Below the pieces are notes generated by a model, which saw only the letters and a list, made by a program, of their open reading frames with translations, did no database searches and was not told the origin of the DNA. From contig JAUZSE010000002.1 in NCBI GenBank assembly GCA_030949725.1, positions 1 to 64,000 of the forward strand: a DNA stretch of 64,000 nucleotides. Reading direction: 5' to 3'. Position numbers and translations under genes: made by a program. The stretch is from Sulfurovum sp. (GTDB lineage: Bacteria > Campylobacterota > Campylobacteria > Campylobacterales > Sulfurovaceae). Each line of letters starts with the position of its first letter. Within the stretch, counting starts at the first letter, position 1. Shown here in pieces: positions 18,054 to 33,336 of this stretch.

Positions 18054-20252
18054 ATGAAAAATTTAATTATCGTAGAATCACCTGCTAAAGCACGAACTAT
18101 TACCAACTTTTTAAGCAAGGACTATAAAGTCATCGCTTCAAAAGGACATATACGCGACCTCCCCAAAAGTACTTTTGGTATCACACTAGATGATAAAACA
18201 GGTGACCTTATACCCAAATACTCCATCCCTAGAGATGTAAATGCTACAGTTAAAGAATTAAAAAAACTTGCAAAAGAAGCTGAGACTATCTTTATCGCTA
18301 CCGATGAGGATCGCGAGGGTGAGGCTATAGGATATCACATTGCAAAAGCCATAGGGAAAGAGCCTACAGAACTTCCACGTATTGTTTTTCATGAGATTAC
18401 AGAGTCTGCCATTAAGCATGCCCTTGAGACTCCCCGTAAAATAGATATGGATTCTGTGGATGCTCAACAAACAAGAAGACTACTTGATCGTATCGTAGGA
18501 TACAAACTCTCACCTTTACTTGCTAGTAAAATCCAAAAAGGTTTAAGTGCGGGTAGAGTACAAAGCTCTACGCTTAAAATAGTCGTAGAAAAAGAACGAG
18601 AGATCAAAGCCTTTAAGCCTGAAGAATTTTGGACTATCAATGCACTTTTTCAGAAAAATATTGATGCTTCTATCTATGATTATAATGGATTGAAGATTGA
18701 TAAACTCACTATCAAAAATGAAGTAGATGCCACAGAGATCGTAACGGCTGCAAAAAGTGAAGATTTCATAGTGCTTTCTTTAGATAAAACCAAAAGAAAG
18801 ACTAAAACACCTCCACCATTTATGACATCAACACTACAACAAGCAGCCTCTACTCAACTTGGATTTTCTCCTAAAAAAACGATGATGGTTGCACAAAAGC
18901 TTTATGAGGGCGTAAAGACGGATCAAGGAACGATGGGTGTGATTACCTATATGAGAACAGACTCCATGAACCTTGCAAAAGAAGCCGTAGAAAATGCCCG
19001 TGAGTACATAAAAGCCACCTATGGAGACAAATATCTTCCAGCTAAAGCAAAAAATTATGTGACAAAATCCAAAGGTGCACAAGAAGCTCACGAAGCTATA
19101 CGTCCGACTATTGTGACTTTTGATTCTAAAATGGCTGCAGACTATCTTTCAGCAGATGAATTAAAACTCTATCGCCTCATTTATAACCGTTTCCTTGCAT
19201 GTCAAATGACAGAAGCAGAAATGGAATCACAAACGCTTCTTTTTAAAGGTGACAAATGTACCTTTAAAGCTTCTGGAAGAAAGCTTCTCTTTGATGGCTT
19301 TTATAGAGTCACAGGACATGGTGACAAAGACAAACTTTTACCTGATCTGGAAAAAGGACAGGCAGTATCTTTGGATGATATCAAGCAAGAACAACACTTT
19401 ACAGAGCCTCCTGCACGATACAATGAAGCAAGCCTCATTAAAAAGTTGGAATCTTTGGGTATCGGACGACCAAGTACCTATGCTCCAACAGTTACAACCT
19501 TGCAGACACGTAAATATATTGAACTTGAAAAGAAACGTATACATCCTACAGAGATTGCATTTACTGTCACCGAAATGCTTGAAGAACACTTCCCCGAGAT
19601 CGTAGACTCTGGATTTACCGCCAAGATGGAAGAGACTCTCGATGAAGTAGCAGAAGGTAACACTAGCTGGCAAACTATTCTTAAAGCATTTTATACCCCA
19701 TTTTTACAAAAGATAGAAGAGGGTAAACAAAATATAAAAAGCCTTAAAATAGCAATCCCTACAGGAGAGAACTGCCCCAAATGTGAGTCTGAACTTCTTT
19801 TACGTAAAGGTCGCTACGGTGAGTTTATCGCATGTAGCAACTTCCCAAAATGTAAATATACCAAAAATCCAGATGGTACAGAGATAGAAGGACCAGAAGA
19901 AACAGATGAGAAATGTGAGAAATGTGGCTCAATGATGGTCATAAAGAACTCCAAAAGAGGAAAGTTTCTTGCCTGTTCTGCTTACCCAAAATGCAAAAAT
20001 GCAAAATCTTTAGAACCTGCAAAAGAACTCACTGTACCTTGTCCTGAATGTGGAGGTAAACTTCAAGAAAGAGAGGGGAAAAGAGGGAAATTCTTTGGCT
20101 GTGTCAATTACCCAAAATGTAAATTTATCGCCAATTTTGAACCTGTAGATAAAAAATGTCCCGAATGTGATTACACCATGGGAATCAAAACCCTTAAAAG
20201 TGGCAATGTCCATGAATGTTTCAAATGTAAACATAAAGAGGAGGCTAAGTAA
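18054..20252 (+). CDS. topA: DNA topoisomerase I
   Basis: A 732-residue type IA topoisomerase that relaxes negative supercoils. The TOPRIM domain is at the N-terminus, with IIVESPAKARTI and the acidic triad region IATDEDREGEAIGYHIA. The active-site Tyr is in GVITYMRTDSMNLA, and IGRPSTYAPTV follows in the core. The C-terminus carries three CPxC/CxxC...C zinc ribbons ending in PKCK, plus a fourth, divergent CPECDYTMG...CFKCK. This four-ribbon tail is normal for the group. The gene is 73 bases after the corrected dcd end and directly precedes bioB. Confidence 0.96.
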   Translation: MKNLIIVESPAKARTITNFLSKDYKVIASKGHIRDLPKSTFGITLDDKTGDLIPKYSIPRDVNATVKELKKLAKEAETIFIATDEDREGEAIGYHIAKAIGKEPTELPRIVFHEITESAIKHALETPRKIDMDSVDAQQTRRLLDRIVGYKLSPLLASKIQKGLSAGRVQSSTLKIVVEKEREIKAFKPEEFWTINALFQKNIDASIYDYNGLKIDKLTIKNEVDATEIVTAAKSEDFIVLSLDKTKRKTKTPPPFMTSTLQQAASTQLGFSPKKTMMVAQKLYEGVKTDQGTMGVITYMRTDSMNLAKEAVENAREYIKATYGDKYLPAKAKNYVTKSKGAQEAHEAIRPTIVTFDSKMAADYLSADELKLYRLIYNRFLACQMTEAEMESQTLLFKGDKCTFKASGRKLLFDGFYRVTGHGDKDKLLPDLEKGQAVSLDDIKQEQHFTEPPARYNEASLIKKLESLGIGRPSTYAPTVTTLQTRKYIELEKKRIHPTEIAFTVTEMLEEHFPEIVDSGFTAKMEETLDEVAEGNTSWQTILKAFYTPFLQKIEEGKQNIKSLKIAIPTGENCPKCESELLLRKGRYGEFIACSNFPKCKYTKNPDGTEIEGPEETDEKCEKCGSMMVIKNSKRGKFLACSAYPKCKNAKSLEPAKELTVPCPECGGKLQEREGKRGKFFGCVNYPKCKFIANFEPVDKKCPECDYTMGIKTLKSGNVHECFKCKHKEEAK

Positions 20253-20257
20253 TCCCC

Positions 20258-21125
20258 ATGAAACAACAAAAAGAAAAAAAAACAAATATTTCTATGTGCC
20301 ATCAACAACATCTTGAGTGGTACTTGTCAAGAAGACTGTAAATTTTGTACCCAAAGTGTCAGATACCACGCGAATATTGAACGCTATAATTATAAAAGTA
20401 TTGAACAAATTGTCTCTGAAGCAAAAATAGCAAAAGCCAATGGTGCCCTTGGGTATTGCTTGGTCACAGCAGGTAAAGGACTTGATGATAAAAAAGTTGA
20501 CTTTGTCGCACGTGCTGCACACGCAGTGAAAGCTGAAGTAAAAGATCTCAATCTCATTGCCTGCAATGGTACAGCTACAAAAGAGCAGCTTAGCTACCTG
20601 CAACAGCACGGAATAGATAGCTACAATCATAACCTTGAAACTTCTGAACGTTATTATGCAGATATCTGTCAAACACATGCATGGAGTGAACGGTATGAGA
20701 CCTGTGAAAATGTAAAATCACTAGGTTTGGCTCTTTGTTCTGGTGGTATTTTTGGGATGGGAGAAACTGCTGAAGACAGAGACTCACTATTAAACTCTAT
20801 AGCCTCACTTTCTCCAGAATCAACACCTCTAAACTTTTATCATCCTAACCCTGCCCTTCCTATTAAGACAAGAAATATAGAACTTGATGAAGCTATAGAA
20901 GTCATCAAAAAAGCACGAAAACTACTAGGTGATGATAAACTCCTTATGGTTGCAGGAGGACGAGAACTTCTATTTACTGGGAAAGAATCTCTTATGTTTA
21001 AAGCTGGAGCCAATGCTATGGTGATAGGAAACTATCTTACCACACAAGGTATGGAAGCTAAAAGTGACAAAGTAATGCTTGACACTTTAGGCTATGAGGT
21101 AGCCACAAGTTGTGATACCCACTAA
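20258..21125 (+). CDS. bioB: biotin synthase, start region frameshifted
   Basis: A radical-SAM enzyme inserting sulfur into dethiobiotin. The 4Fe-4S motif CQEDCKFC and the 2Fe-2S Cys residues are present, with HNLETSERYYADIC and GGIFGMGET typical of BioB. The expected N-terminus KQIFLCAINNILSGTC lies in frame with the body, but its start ATG at 20258 is one base out: an A9 run (20274-20282) should be A8. Corrected, the protein begins MKQQKEKKQIFLC and is about 289 residues, close to epsilon BioB proteins. Without correction only an internal start near 20313 remains. It sits 5 bases after topA. Confidence 0.92.
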
Positions 21126-22269
21126 TATCACACTTATACTCACCCTTTCTTTATTGATTTGGGCTAGTCCATTTGTTTCAAAATTTTTACGCCTACCTAT
21201 CCCCCCTGTTGAAATTATTTTGGGAGCTATTGTTGCTTACATAGGACTTATAGGACACAATCAATACTTTGACCTTATTGCAGAGATGGGATTCCTTTAT
21301 CTTATGTTTTTAGCTGGTATGGAAGTAGATCTCAAACAAATCATAAATAGTCCCAAAATTGTCATAAGTAAATCTATACTTTTTCTTTTTTTAATGGTTT
21401 CTTTTTCTATAATCTTTGGATTTATCTTTGATTTAAATGCTATTGTTATCATTTCTATGCCCCTCATATCCATAGGGCTACTCGCATCACTCTCAAGAGA
21501 ATATGGCAAAGATGAGCCATGGATAAAGTTGGCTTTTATTGCAGGGGTATTAGGGGAAATCGCAAGTATTGCTGCACTCACTATATTTGATGTGGCAACC
21601 GTTACAGGTTTTAGTATTGATCTTGTTGTAAAAATAACCTATCTACTTTTATTTATACTTGTTATTTATTTACTCTACAAGATGTTACAGCTACTTTTTT
21701 GGTGGTACCCTGAATTAAAAAGTATCCTTGTTCCCAAAAATGATACTTCCTCACAAGACATCCGTCTAGCAATGTCACTCTTCTTTATCTTAATCGCAGT
21801 GATGCTATCCTTAGAGTTAGAATTGGCGTTAGGTGCCTTCATTGCAGGGATAGCAATATCAGCTTTCTTCCACCATGAGAAAGAGCTTGAAGAAAAGATG
21901 TCCAGTCTTGGATTTGGATTTTTAGTCCCACTTTTCCTTCTCCATGTGGGTGCATCATTTGATTTAAATGCACTACCTTTAGAGGGAGTGATCTCTGGGG
22001 CACTACTTATTACATTCCTAATGATAACATCAAGACTATTGGCGGCAATTATATTTAAAGGGATCGCTGGATCGAAAGATGCCTTGCTTGTCGCACTCTC
22101 ACTCTCTATGCCACTTACACTTCTCGTCGCGGTTGCAACAATCGGATATGAGGCAAAATTATTAGATTTATTAACCTATTATCAGTTAATCTTAGCAAGT
22201 ATCTTTGAGATTCTAATTTCTATGACCATCATAAAAGTATTAGAGTCAAGAAAAAAACCTACTAATTAA
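21112..22269 (+). CDS. cation:proton antiporter, CPA2/KefB-like
   Basis: A 385-residue integral membrane protein with about 12 hydrophobic helices and no C-terminal RCK/TrkA-N domain, so only the transport core is present. Family features are LRLPIPPVEIILGAIVAYIG at the N-terminus, EMGFLYLMFLAGMEVDL, and the helix with ELALGAFIAGIAIS. It exchanges Na+ or K+ for protons across the inner membrane; the ion cannot be told from sequence. The GTG start at 21112 overlaps the bioB stop by 14 bases, so it is translated from the topA-bioB transcript. Confidence 0.88.
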   Translation: MIPTNITLILTLSLLIWASPFVSKFLRLPIPPVEIILGAIVAYIGLIGHNQYFDLIAEMGFLYLMFLAGMEVDLKQIINSPKIVISKSILFLFLMVSFSIIFGFIFDLNAIVIISMPLISIGLLASLSREYGKDEPWIKLAFIAGVLGEIASIAALTIFDVATVTGFSIDLVVKITYLLLFILVIYLLYKMLQLLFWWYPELKSILVPKNDTSSQDIRLAMSLFFILIAVMLSLELELALGAFIAGIAISAFFHHEKELEEKMSSLGFGFLVPLFLLHVGASFDLNALPLEGVISGALLITFLMITSRLLAAIIFKGIAGSKDALLVALSLSMPLTLLVAVATIGYEAKLLDLLTYYQLILASIFEILISMTIIKVLESRKKPTN

Positions 22270-22278
22270 AGAGGAGGA

Positions 22279-23094
22279 CTAATCCTCCTCTTGCATTTCT
22301 TTAATAGCATCTTCATATGCTTTATTGGCTAGCTTAGTTTTTTCTTCTAACTCACGTAAGATATTTACATCATATAAATCAGAAACTACTTCTATTTCTT
22401 CATCTAAAGCTTTTTTTGTTTTATTTTCCTTAATGATACTTTTATTAGGTACTTTTTTGACCAAGATCTTTTTTTCTACCTCTGGCTTTTTAACTGGTTT
22501 TATATTCACGTCAGCTACAGCAGTGATTGCTTTTTTAGCTTCTTGAACAGGAGCCTTATTGGTGCTATTTTCCTTTATTTTTACTTTTTCAAGTTCTTTT
22601 GCAGCCAATTTCTTTTTCTCTTGTTTTTTCTTTTTGGCTGCTTTTATTACTGCTTCTTTGGCAAGTTTCTCAGCTCTTTCTTTTTCATATGCTTCTAGTA
22701 CACGTAGCTGTTTTAGAGCAGCTATTTCCTCAGCTTTCTTCAGTTTTTTGATTGCTGCTTCTTTGGAATCTATTTTTATTTTTAAAGCTTTTTCTTTTTT
22801 AATTGCAAGTTCATCTGCATGCTTTTTCTTTGAAGTTTTTTCGTTCACTATACTATCTAATTTATTAGTGTCTGGAGCTGTAGGCGAAATTAAAACTTTC
22901 CCTGTGTTCTTAGTATCTCTCTTTCCTTTTGTTGTCTCCTTATCTTCGTTAAGACCATCGTTGAACACAACCGATGTTCGCATGCTACTAAGCATGTTAT
23001 CCTCTGCTTGATCCATCTTAAAAAAATCCTCTTTCAAAGATGCATGTGCATTTACCCATAATACTACAACCCCTAGCAATAGATATCGTTTCAT
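22279..23094 (-). CDS. exported Lys/Glu/Ala-rich coiled-coil protein, unknown
   Basis: This 271-residue protein has a signal peptide (MKRYLLLGVVVLWVNAHA) and then an almost wholly charged sequence. Residues about 90-170 form a long predicted helix rich in AAIKKLKKAEE-like heptads. Further Lys/Val/Pro-rich linkers (about 180-225) and a final acidic helix, LRELEEKTKLANKAYEDAIK, follow. No enzymatic motif is seen. It lies 3 bases after the FtsB-like gene and follows eno, so it belongs to that operon. The elongated periplasmic helix next to a divisome-type protein suggests a structural envelope role, which is speculative. Confidence 0.65.
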   Translation of the reverse strand: MKRYLLLGVVVLWVNAHASLKEDFFKMDQAEDNMLSSMRTSVVFNDGLNEDKETTKGKRDTKNTGKVLISPTAPDTNKLDSIVNEKTSKKKHADELAIKKEKALKIKIDSKEAAIKKLKKAEEIAALKQLRVLEAYEKERAEKLAKEAVIKAAKKKKQEKKKLAAKELEKVKIKENSTNKAPVQEAKKAITAVADVNIKPVKKPEVEKKILVKKVPNKSIIKENKTKKALDEEIEVVSDLYDVNILRELEEKTKLANKAYEDAIKEMQEED

Positions 23095-23097
23095 ATG

Positions 23098-24637
<1,540 letters not shown>

Positions 24638-24899
24638 TTAGTTCCTTTAAAATTGTTCAATATTCTATTATTTTATCGAAATTTACCCTATACCTAAATG
24701 AGTATAGCTTATGAATTCGCTATTGTAGGATTAGTATCTCATATAATACTAGTGTTGTAGATAATTAGATACATAAAATTTACAAAAGAATAGGTGAAAG
24801 TGAGAACAGAATAAAGATAATAAAAGCTAAAAAAGAAATTATAAGATAAGAGTAAAAAGTGATTAAGTAATAAAAAAGAGAAGATAGTTAAAAACTCAA

Positions 24900-25017
24900 A
24901 GTGGCAGCGACCTACATTTCCACAGACGTAGCCTGCAGTATTATCGGCGATGGGAGGCTTGACTTCCAGGTTCGGAATGGAGCTGGGTATGACCCTCCCT
25001 CTAGCCCCACCACTAAG
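24900..25017 (-). rRNA. rrf: 5S ribosomal RNA
   Basis: The minus strand reads GGTGGGGCTAGAGGGAGG and then CCCAGCTCCATTCCGAACC TGGAAGTC, the conserved core of 5S rRNA, ending near GTCGCTGCCAC. Ends are estimated from pairing of the terminal stem. It is the last gene of the rRNA operon, about 190 bases after 23S. Confidence 0.92.
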
Positions 25018-25204
25018 AGAGATAAAGACACCGATGTGTGCTTATCTCTCTAAGCTTAAAGCTTTGAGATTACTTAGTATTGTTAAGAGTCTGACGTTCA
25101 AGTGTTTAGCTTGATGAGTGTTGCTTTGGTAAATTACAATCTTACAAGAAGTTTTCACTTATTAGGTGTTTAATGCACTTAATAAGGTAGTACCTATTAG
25201 AAGA

Positions 25205-28090
<2,886 letters not shown>

Positions 28091-28550
28091 CTAAGGTACT
28101 ACCTTATTAAATGCAAATAAGTCATCTTTTATAAATATTTAACTATCTATATTGTATGGTTTAGTTGTTTTATAATAAGTTTGAAGTTCTTACACTTCGT
28201 CATTTTTTTAAGAGTTTGTTCTCTTATGAGTTTCTTGCACATGAAAGATATTAATTTTAAACAATAAATTGTTTTAGTTAATATGTTTATGTTAAATTGT
28301 AATTGTTTTGTAAAATTTGATTTAGTTGTTTAGTAATAAACATCTTCGTCGCGTTTTGCAACATTACGTTAGACTCTTAACAATAATAAGTTAAATAACT
28401 TTAGGTGTAAAACCTAATATAAAAATTCTTATTGAATTTTTATATTAAGCTTTTCTCATTCCACAAATTTGTTGTAAATTGTGCAAAATGTTTTAAACGT
28501 AGCGTACTAAAAGTACGTGAGTTTCAAACTTTTGTGCAAGTTGCATCAAA
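28091..28550. other. 23S-tRNA-Ala internal spacer
   Basis: AT-rich rRNA spacer of about 460 bases. I see no tRNA-Ile, which often accompanies tRNA-Ala here, and no open frame of note. It contains short complementary stretches that would form the 23S processing stem with 25050-25200 (a GGTACTACCTTATTA-type sequence occurs on both sides in inverted orientation). Confidence 0.7.
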
Positions 28551-28626
28551 TGGTGGAGAATAACGGGATCGAACCGATGACCTCCTGCGTGCAAAGCAGG
28601 CGCTCTCCCAGCTGAGCTAATTCCCC
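28551..28626 (-). tRNA. tRNA-Ala (anticodon TGC)
   Basis: A 76-base cloverleaf begins GGGGAATTAGCTCAGCTGGG, has the anticodon stem-loop CCTGC TTTGCAC GCAGG with TGC, a GGTTCGATCCC T arm and an encoded CCA end. It sits between 16S and 23S as is normal in rRNA operons. Confidence 0.97.
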
Positions 28627-28770
28627 AGGGATAATACACTAATGTGTTTCAAGTCAAAGATCCTAATAATCTTTGACAACCAAACATAAGTTATTGATTG
28701 AACAATTTAAACAAATCTTCATCTTTTTGTGTTGTGTTCATACATTGTGAGATGCATGAACTATACTCTG

Positions 28771-30287
<1,517 letters not shown>

Positions 30288-30594
30288 TAGAATGGTTTGA
30301 ACCATTGTCAGAATCACTTATTGTATTTCTATAATAAGCTTTTCTTTATCCTAGTTTTTTGAAAACTAGTAAAATTAAAACTCAAATAGACGTTGATTTG
30401 TTTACTTATATTTGGTTGTCAAAGATCACTCAATAACACTCTTATTAGCTACTTGCTAACCGTCCTAATGTTGTTGGACGCGTATTATAGCACCAAACAT
30501 CTTTCTTGTCAAGGGTTTTACCTAAATTCTTTGAAATTCTTTTTATTTGTTTGTTTACTTACATTATATAGGGGAATTTCAAGAGATGCATCCA
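30288..30594 (-). other. rRNA operon leader
   Basis: Non-coding leader between the rrn promoter and 16S, followed upstream by the short gap to the GH3 stop. It contains a short hairpin (GGTTAGCAAGTAGCTAATA-type at about 30446-30466) and AT-rich sequence that would pair with the 16S 3' flank for processing. No frame of note. Confidence 0.6.
30484..30512 (-). promoter_or_regulatory. consensus sigma-70 rRNA promoter
   Basis: On the minus strand TTGACA (30512-30507) and TATAAT (30489-30484) are separated by exactly 17 bases, with TGC directly before the -10 box. This is a full match to the sigma-70 consensus, as expected for an rRNA operon. Transcription would begin near 30477, about 190 bases before 16S. 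Confidence 0.9.
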
Positions 30595-31686
30595 TCATAA
30601 TTTCTTTTTCAACTTTTGTACTCTTCGGTAAGAATTTTCAATACTTTTTTTATTGACTCTCCCCTCTCTCACAAGTATCATTATAGTATCTACCAGTTTT
30701 TTCGTAGTAACAACTTTACGCGGATCAAGTTGATTACCTATCAGTAAAATATCATCTCCCGCATTGATAGCTAGTTTTAATGTATTTTTTAATCCGTATT
30801 TTTTAGATATTGCACCCATTTGAAGATCATCCGTAATGACCACACCTTTGTATCCTAGTTTAGACCTAAGTAATCCATTTATAGTCTTTGCCGAGAGTGT
30901 TGCGGGATATTTACTGTCTAATTTTCTGTTGAATACATGAGCAACCATCACGGTATCTGCTTTATCTTTCAATAATCTATAAGGTTCAAGCTCTACTTCT
31001 TTCCACATTTTTGTGACATCTACATAGCCTTTGTGTGTATCTCCCACAGAAGAACCATGCCCAGGGAAATGTTTAAGAGAAGTCAACACCCCATAATGAT
31101 GCATAGCATCTATAAAAGTACTTGCATATTTTGCAACGACTTTTGGATCTTTACCGTAAGAGCGTCCCAGACCATGTATGACATGGTTTTTCATATTGAT
31201 GTCAAGATCTACTACTGGTGCAAGATTATAATTAATCCCTACAGATTTAAGTTCTTTACTCATTTTTGTGTAGGTAGCTTTTATCTTACTTTGATCCATT
31301 TTTATGACATCTGAAGCTTTTGGGAACTTACCATAAAAACCGTATTTACTTTTAAGACGTTGTACTCGTCCACCTTCCTGATCTACTGCTATAAGCAACT
31401 TCCCATCTGAACTACAGGCTTGTAATTGCGAAGTAAGTTTTTTGAGTTGACTTTTATCTGATATATTTTTAGGCTTACTCTTATCTACAGGGTTATAATC
31501 AAACAGTATCACTGCACCCAAATTATAGGTTCTTATATCCATACATATCTGACTATTTTTTGACGCAGATACACCATGAAAGCCAACCATTAACATCTGC
31601 CCTATTTTATGTTCCAAACTCACACCTGCAAACAACGCAGTAGACAACAGACCTAACACAACTATATATTTTTTAAACATACTCAT
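30595..31686 (-). CDS. NagZ-like glycoside hydrolase family 3 beta-N-acetylhexosaminidase
   Basis: A 363-residue GH3 enzyme with a signal peptide (MFKKYIVVLGLLSTALFAGV), so it acts in the periplasm or at the surface, unlike cytoplasmic NagZ. Motifs: KIGQMLMVGFHG, LLIAVDQEGGRVQRL, the His-containing loop KHFPGHGSSVGDTHKG that supplies the acid/base in the NagZ type, and the nucleophile Asp in VVITDDLQMGAI. It would remove N-acetylglucosamine from peptidoglycan fragments. The length matches one-domain GH3 enzymes. The stop lies 82 bases upstream of the rRNA operon's -35 box on the same strand. Confidence 0.88.
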   Translation of the reverse strand: MSMFKKYIVVLGLLSTALFAGVSLEHKIGQMLMVGFHGVSASKNSQICMDIRTYNLGAVILFDYNPVDKSKPKNISDKSQLKKLTSQLQACSSDGKLLIAVDQEGGRVQRLKSKYGFYGKFPKASDVIKMDQSKIKATYTKMSKELKSVGINYNLAPVVDLDINMKNHVIHGLGRSYGKDPKVVAKYASTFIDAMHHYGVLTSLKHFPGHGSSVGDTHKGYVDVTKMWKEVELEPYRLLKDKADTVMVAHVFNRKLDSKYPATLSAKTINGLLRSKLGYKGVVITDDLQMGAISKKYGLKNTLKLAINAGDDILLIGNQLDPRKVVTTKKLVDTIMILVREGRVNKKSIENSYRRVQKLKKKL

Positions 31687-31754
31687 CCTAATATTTTAAT
31701 TTTATTATACACTCTATTAGTGTTCAGTTAACCTTATACGCGTATAATACTATT

Positions 31755-31858
31755 ACAAGAGCATCTTGGGTCACCTAAAATTTCCCTCCCCCTTTACATT
31801 ATTTTAGGTCTCCTTTTTAAATATTTTCTCCCTTTTCGTCCCAAAGATGCTCTTTGAA
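31755..31858 (+). ncRNA. candidate structured RNA with C-rich loops
   Basis: A TATAAT at 31743-31748 is followed 8 bases later by a long hairpin. AAGAGCATCTTGGG (31757-31770) pairs with CCCAAAGATGCTCTT (31840-31854) with one bulge, and inside it ACCTAAAAT (31773-31781) pairs with ATTTTAGGT (31801-31809). The apical loop is TTCCCTCCCCCTTTAC. The 3' internal loop carries TCTCC and TTCTCCC. Such exposed C-rich runs can pair with Shine-Dalgarno sequences. There is no clear T tract after the stem, and no known RNA family is recognised. Confidence 0.45.
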
Positions 31859-31946
31859 AATATCTTCTCCCATAATTTATCTTAACTACACGATTTTTAT
31901 ACCTTTCTTAGTGTATACTTTATCATTAAATATATAAGGTTCATTT

Positions 31947-32480
31947 ATGAAAAATTTCTTTACAACAACTCTTCTCCTTTTTTTACTTTTAACATTTACT
32001 CAAGCAGCAGATGATAAAAGCACTTTAGTACCTATGAAAATGACTGATGTGACAGGGAAAACCTATGATATTCAAGGCACAGAACAAGGACTTAAAATTA
32101 AAGGTCTTGAAGGCAAAGTAGTCTTCTTGGAATTTTTTGGACACAAATGCCCTCCATGTCTAGCTTCCATACCCCACTTAATCAAACTACAAAAGAAGCA
32201 TCAAGATACATTGGCTATCGTTTCTATAGAGGTGCAAGGGTACAACCATGCACAAACAGCGAAGTTTGCCAAAGAAAAAGGGATGAACTACATCGTTGTG
32301 TCTGAAGAAAAAGCTTCAGAATTGGTCAGCTATATTCAGCAAAGAGCACAATGGAGAGGAAGTATTCCTTTTTTAGTAGCACTAGACCCTCAAGGAGATG
32401 TGCAATTTGTTCAAGCGGGTATGCTTCCAGAAGAATCACTTGAAGATTTAATCGCACAACTTTCAAAGATTAAAAAATAA
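31947..32480 (+). CDS. TlpA-like periplasmic thioredoxin
   Basis: A 177-residue exported thioredoxin-fold protein. The signal peptide covers roughly residues 1-20 (ending TQA-A). The redox motif is KCPPC at about residue 68, followed by a SIPHLIKLQKKH helix. The cis-Pro is in GSIPFLVALDPQGDVQF, as in TlpA/ResA proteins. These reduce apocytochrome c or repair disulfides in the periplasm, consistent with the multihaem cytochromes encoded here. It is followed after 22 bases by the coiled-coil protein gene, probably in one operon. Confidence 0.88.
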   Translation: MKNFFTTTLLLFLLLTFTQAADDKSTLVPMKMTDVTGKTYDIQGTEQGLKIKGLEGKVVFLEFFGHKCPPCLASIPHLIKLQKKHQDTLAIVSIEVQGYNHAQTAKFAKEKGMNYIVVSEEKASELVSYIQQRAQWRGSIPFLVALDPQGDVQFVQAGMLPEESLEDLIAQLSKIKK

Positions 32481-32502
32481 CCAATTATACAAAAGGAAAA
32501 AT

Positions 32503-33327
32503 ATGAAAAATATCATCATGCTAGCACTACTAAGTGTCACAATCACGTTTGCAGAGTCAACAAAAGAAAATGCTTCTGAAAACACTCTAAAAGAAACCAC
32601 CTATGTAAAGTATCTTACTGAAGCTATTGACAGTGTAGAAAAAGCCAGAGAAGAAGCTTTGACTGCCCTAGATAATATGGTAAAAAAGGTAGATCTAATG
32701 AGAGGATCTGATCTAGAAACAGAAGATTCTATCTCTACACAAATTGTTGAAACATATGCCATAAGTCAAATAGCAAAAAATACTGCTGATGTTGAAATAG
32801 CCAAAACCAAAGCCATCGCTGTCATATCAAAAGCTGTAAATGACATAGACAATGCAAGTAAAGAAAACCGTAAAAAAGTAAAAGATGCTTCACTCTCTGT
32901 AATCATTCGAGCTATCGCTTCTGTAGAAATAAGCAAGGCTCATGCATCTAAAAATATAGCTGAGGCAACAAAAAGAGTTGAATTGAGTAAGACAAAACCC
33001 TCAACTACAATGGATCATCCAAAAGAAACACTCAGTATTGCTAAAAATTTAGCTGCTGTTCAAATCGCACAGTCTGTATCTGATGTGGAAGTTGCCAAAT
33101 CAGATTCTATCATAGAGATGGCGCGTTCTTCTATAAAAAATATAAAATTACCACTCAGCCAGGAAGAAGAAAAAAAACTTCAAAATATTAAAGCTGAAGC
33201 AACAGCAAAGATTTCTTCTTACTTAAGCAGAATAGAAGTGCTTAAAGCAGAACTTACTACAAAAATTGCAGAAGAGATAGTCAAAGTTGAAATAGCTAAA
33301 AATAAAATGCTCACTTCCCACGAATAA
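32503..33327 (+). CDS. exported helical repeat protein, unknown
   Basis: This 274-residue protein has a signal peptide (MKNIIMLALLSVTITFAES) and is otherwise helical, with at least five loose repeats built around V-E-I-A-K/S-K: DVEIAKTKAIAVISKAV, SVEISKAHASKNIAEA, AVQIAQSVSDVEVAKSD, RIEVLKAELTTKIAEE and KVEIAKNKML. The spacing of about 35-45 residues suggests a bundle or long coiled coil. AAAGGAAAAAT precedes the ATG. No family or catalytic motif is recognised. It lies downstream of the TlpA-like gene and convergent with dprA. Confidence 0.65.
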   Translation: MKNIIMLALLSVTITFAESTKENASENTLKETTYVKYLTEAIDSVEKAREEALTALDNMVKKVDLMRGSDLETEDSISTQIVETYAISQIAKNTADVEIAKTKAIAVISKAVNDIDNASKENRKKVKDASLSVIIRAIASVEISKAHASKNIAEATKRVELSKTKPSTTMDHPKETLSIAKNLAAVQIAQSVSDVEVAKSDSIIEMARSSIKNIKLPLSQEEEKKLQNIKAEATAKISSYLSRIEVLKAELTTKIAEEIVKVEIAKNKMLTSHE

Positions 33328-33336
33328 TATATCTCC

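Noticed and set aside
31743..31872. 6S, SRP or tmRNA identity for the candidate RNA
   Set aside because: It lacks the SRP GGAA tetraloop domain, the tmRNA tag and tRNA-like end, and an open-complex-like 6S bubble of normal size.
32503..33327. CRISPR-like or tandem DNA repeats in the helical protein gene
   Set aside because: The similarity is at protein level and irregular in spacing; no DNA repeat with constant spacers is present. I found no CRISPR array in the window.
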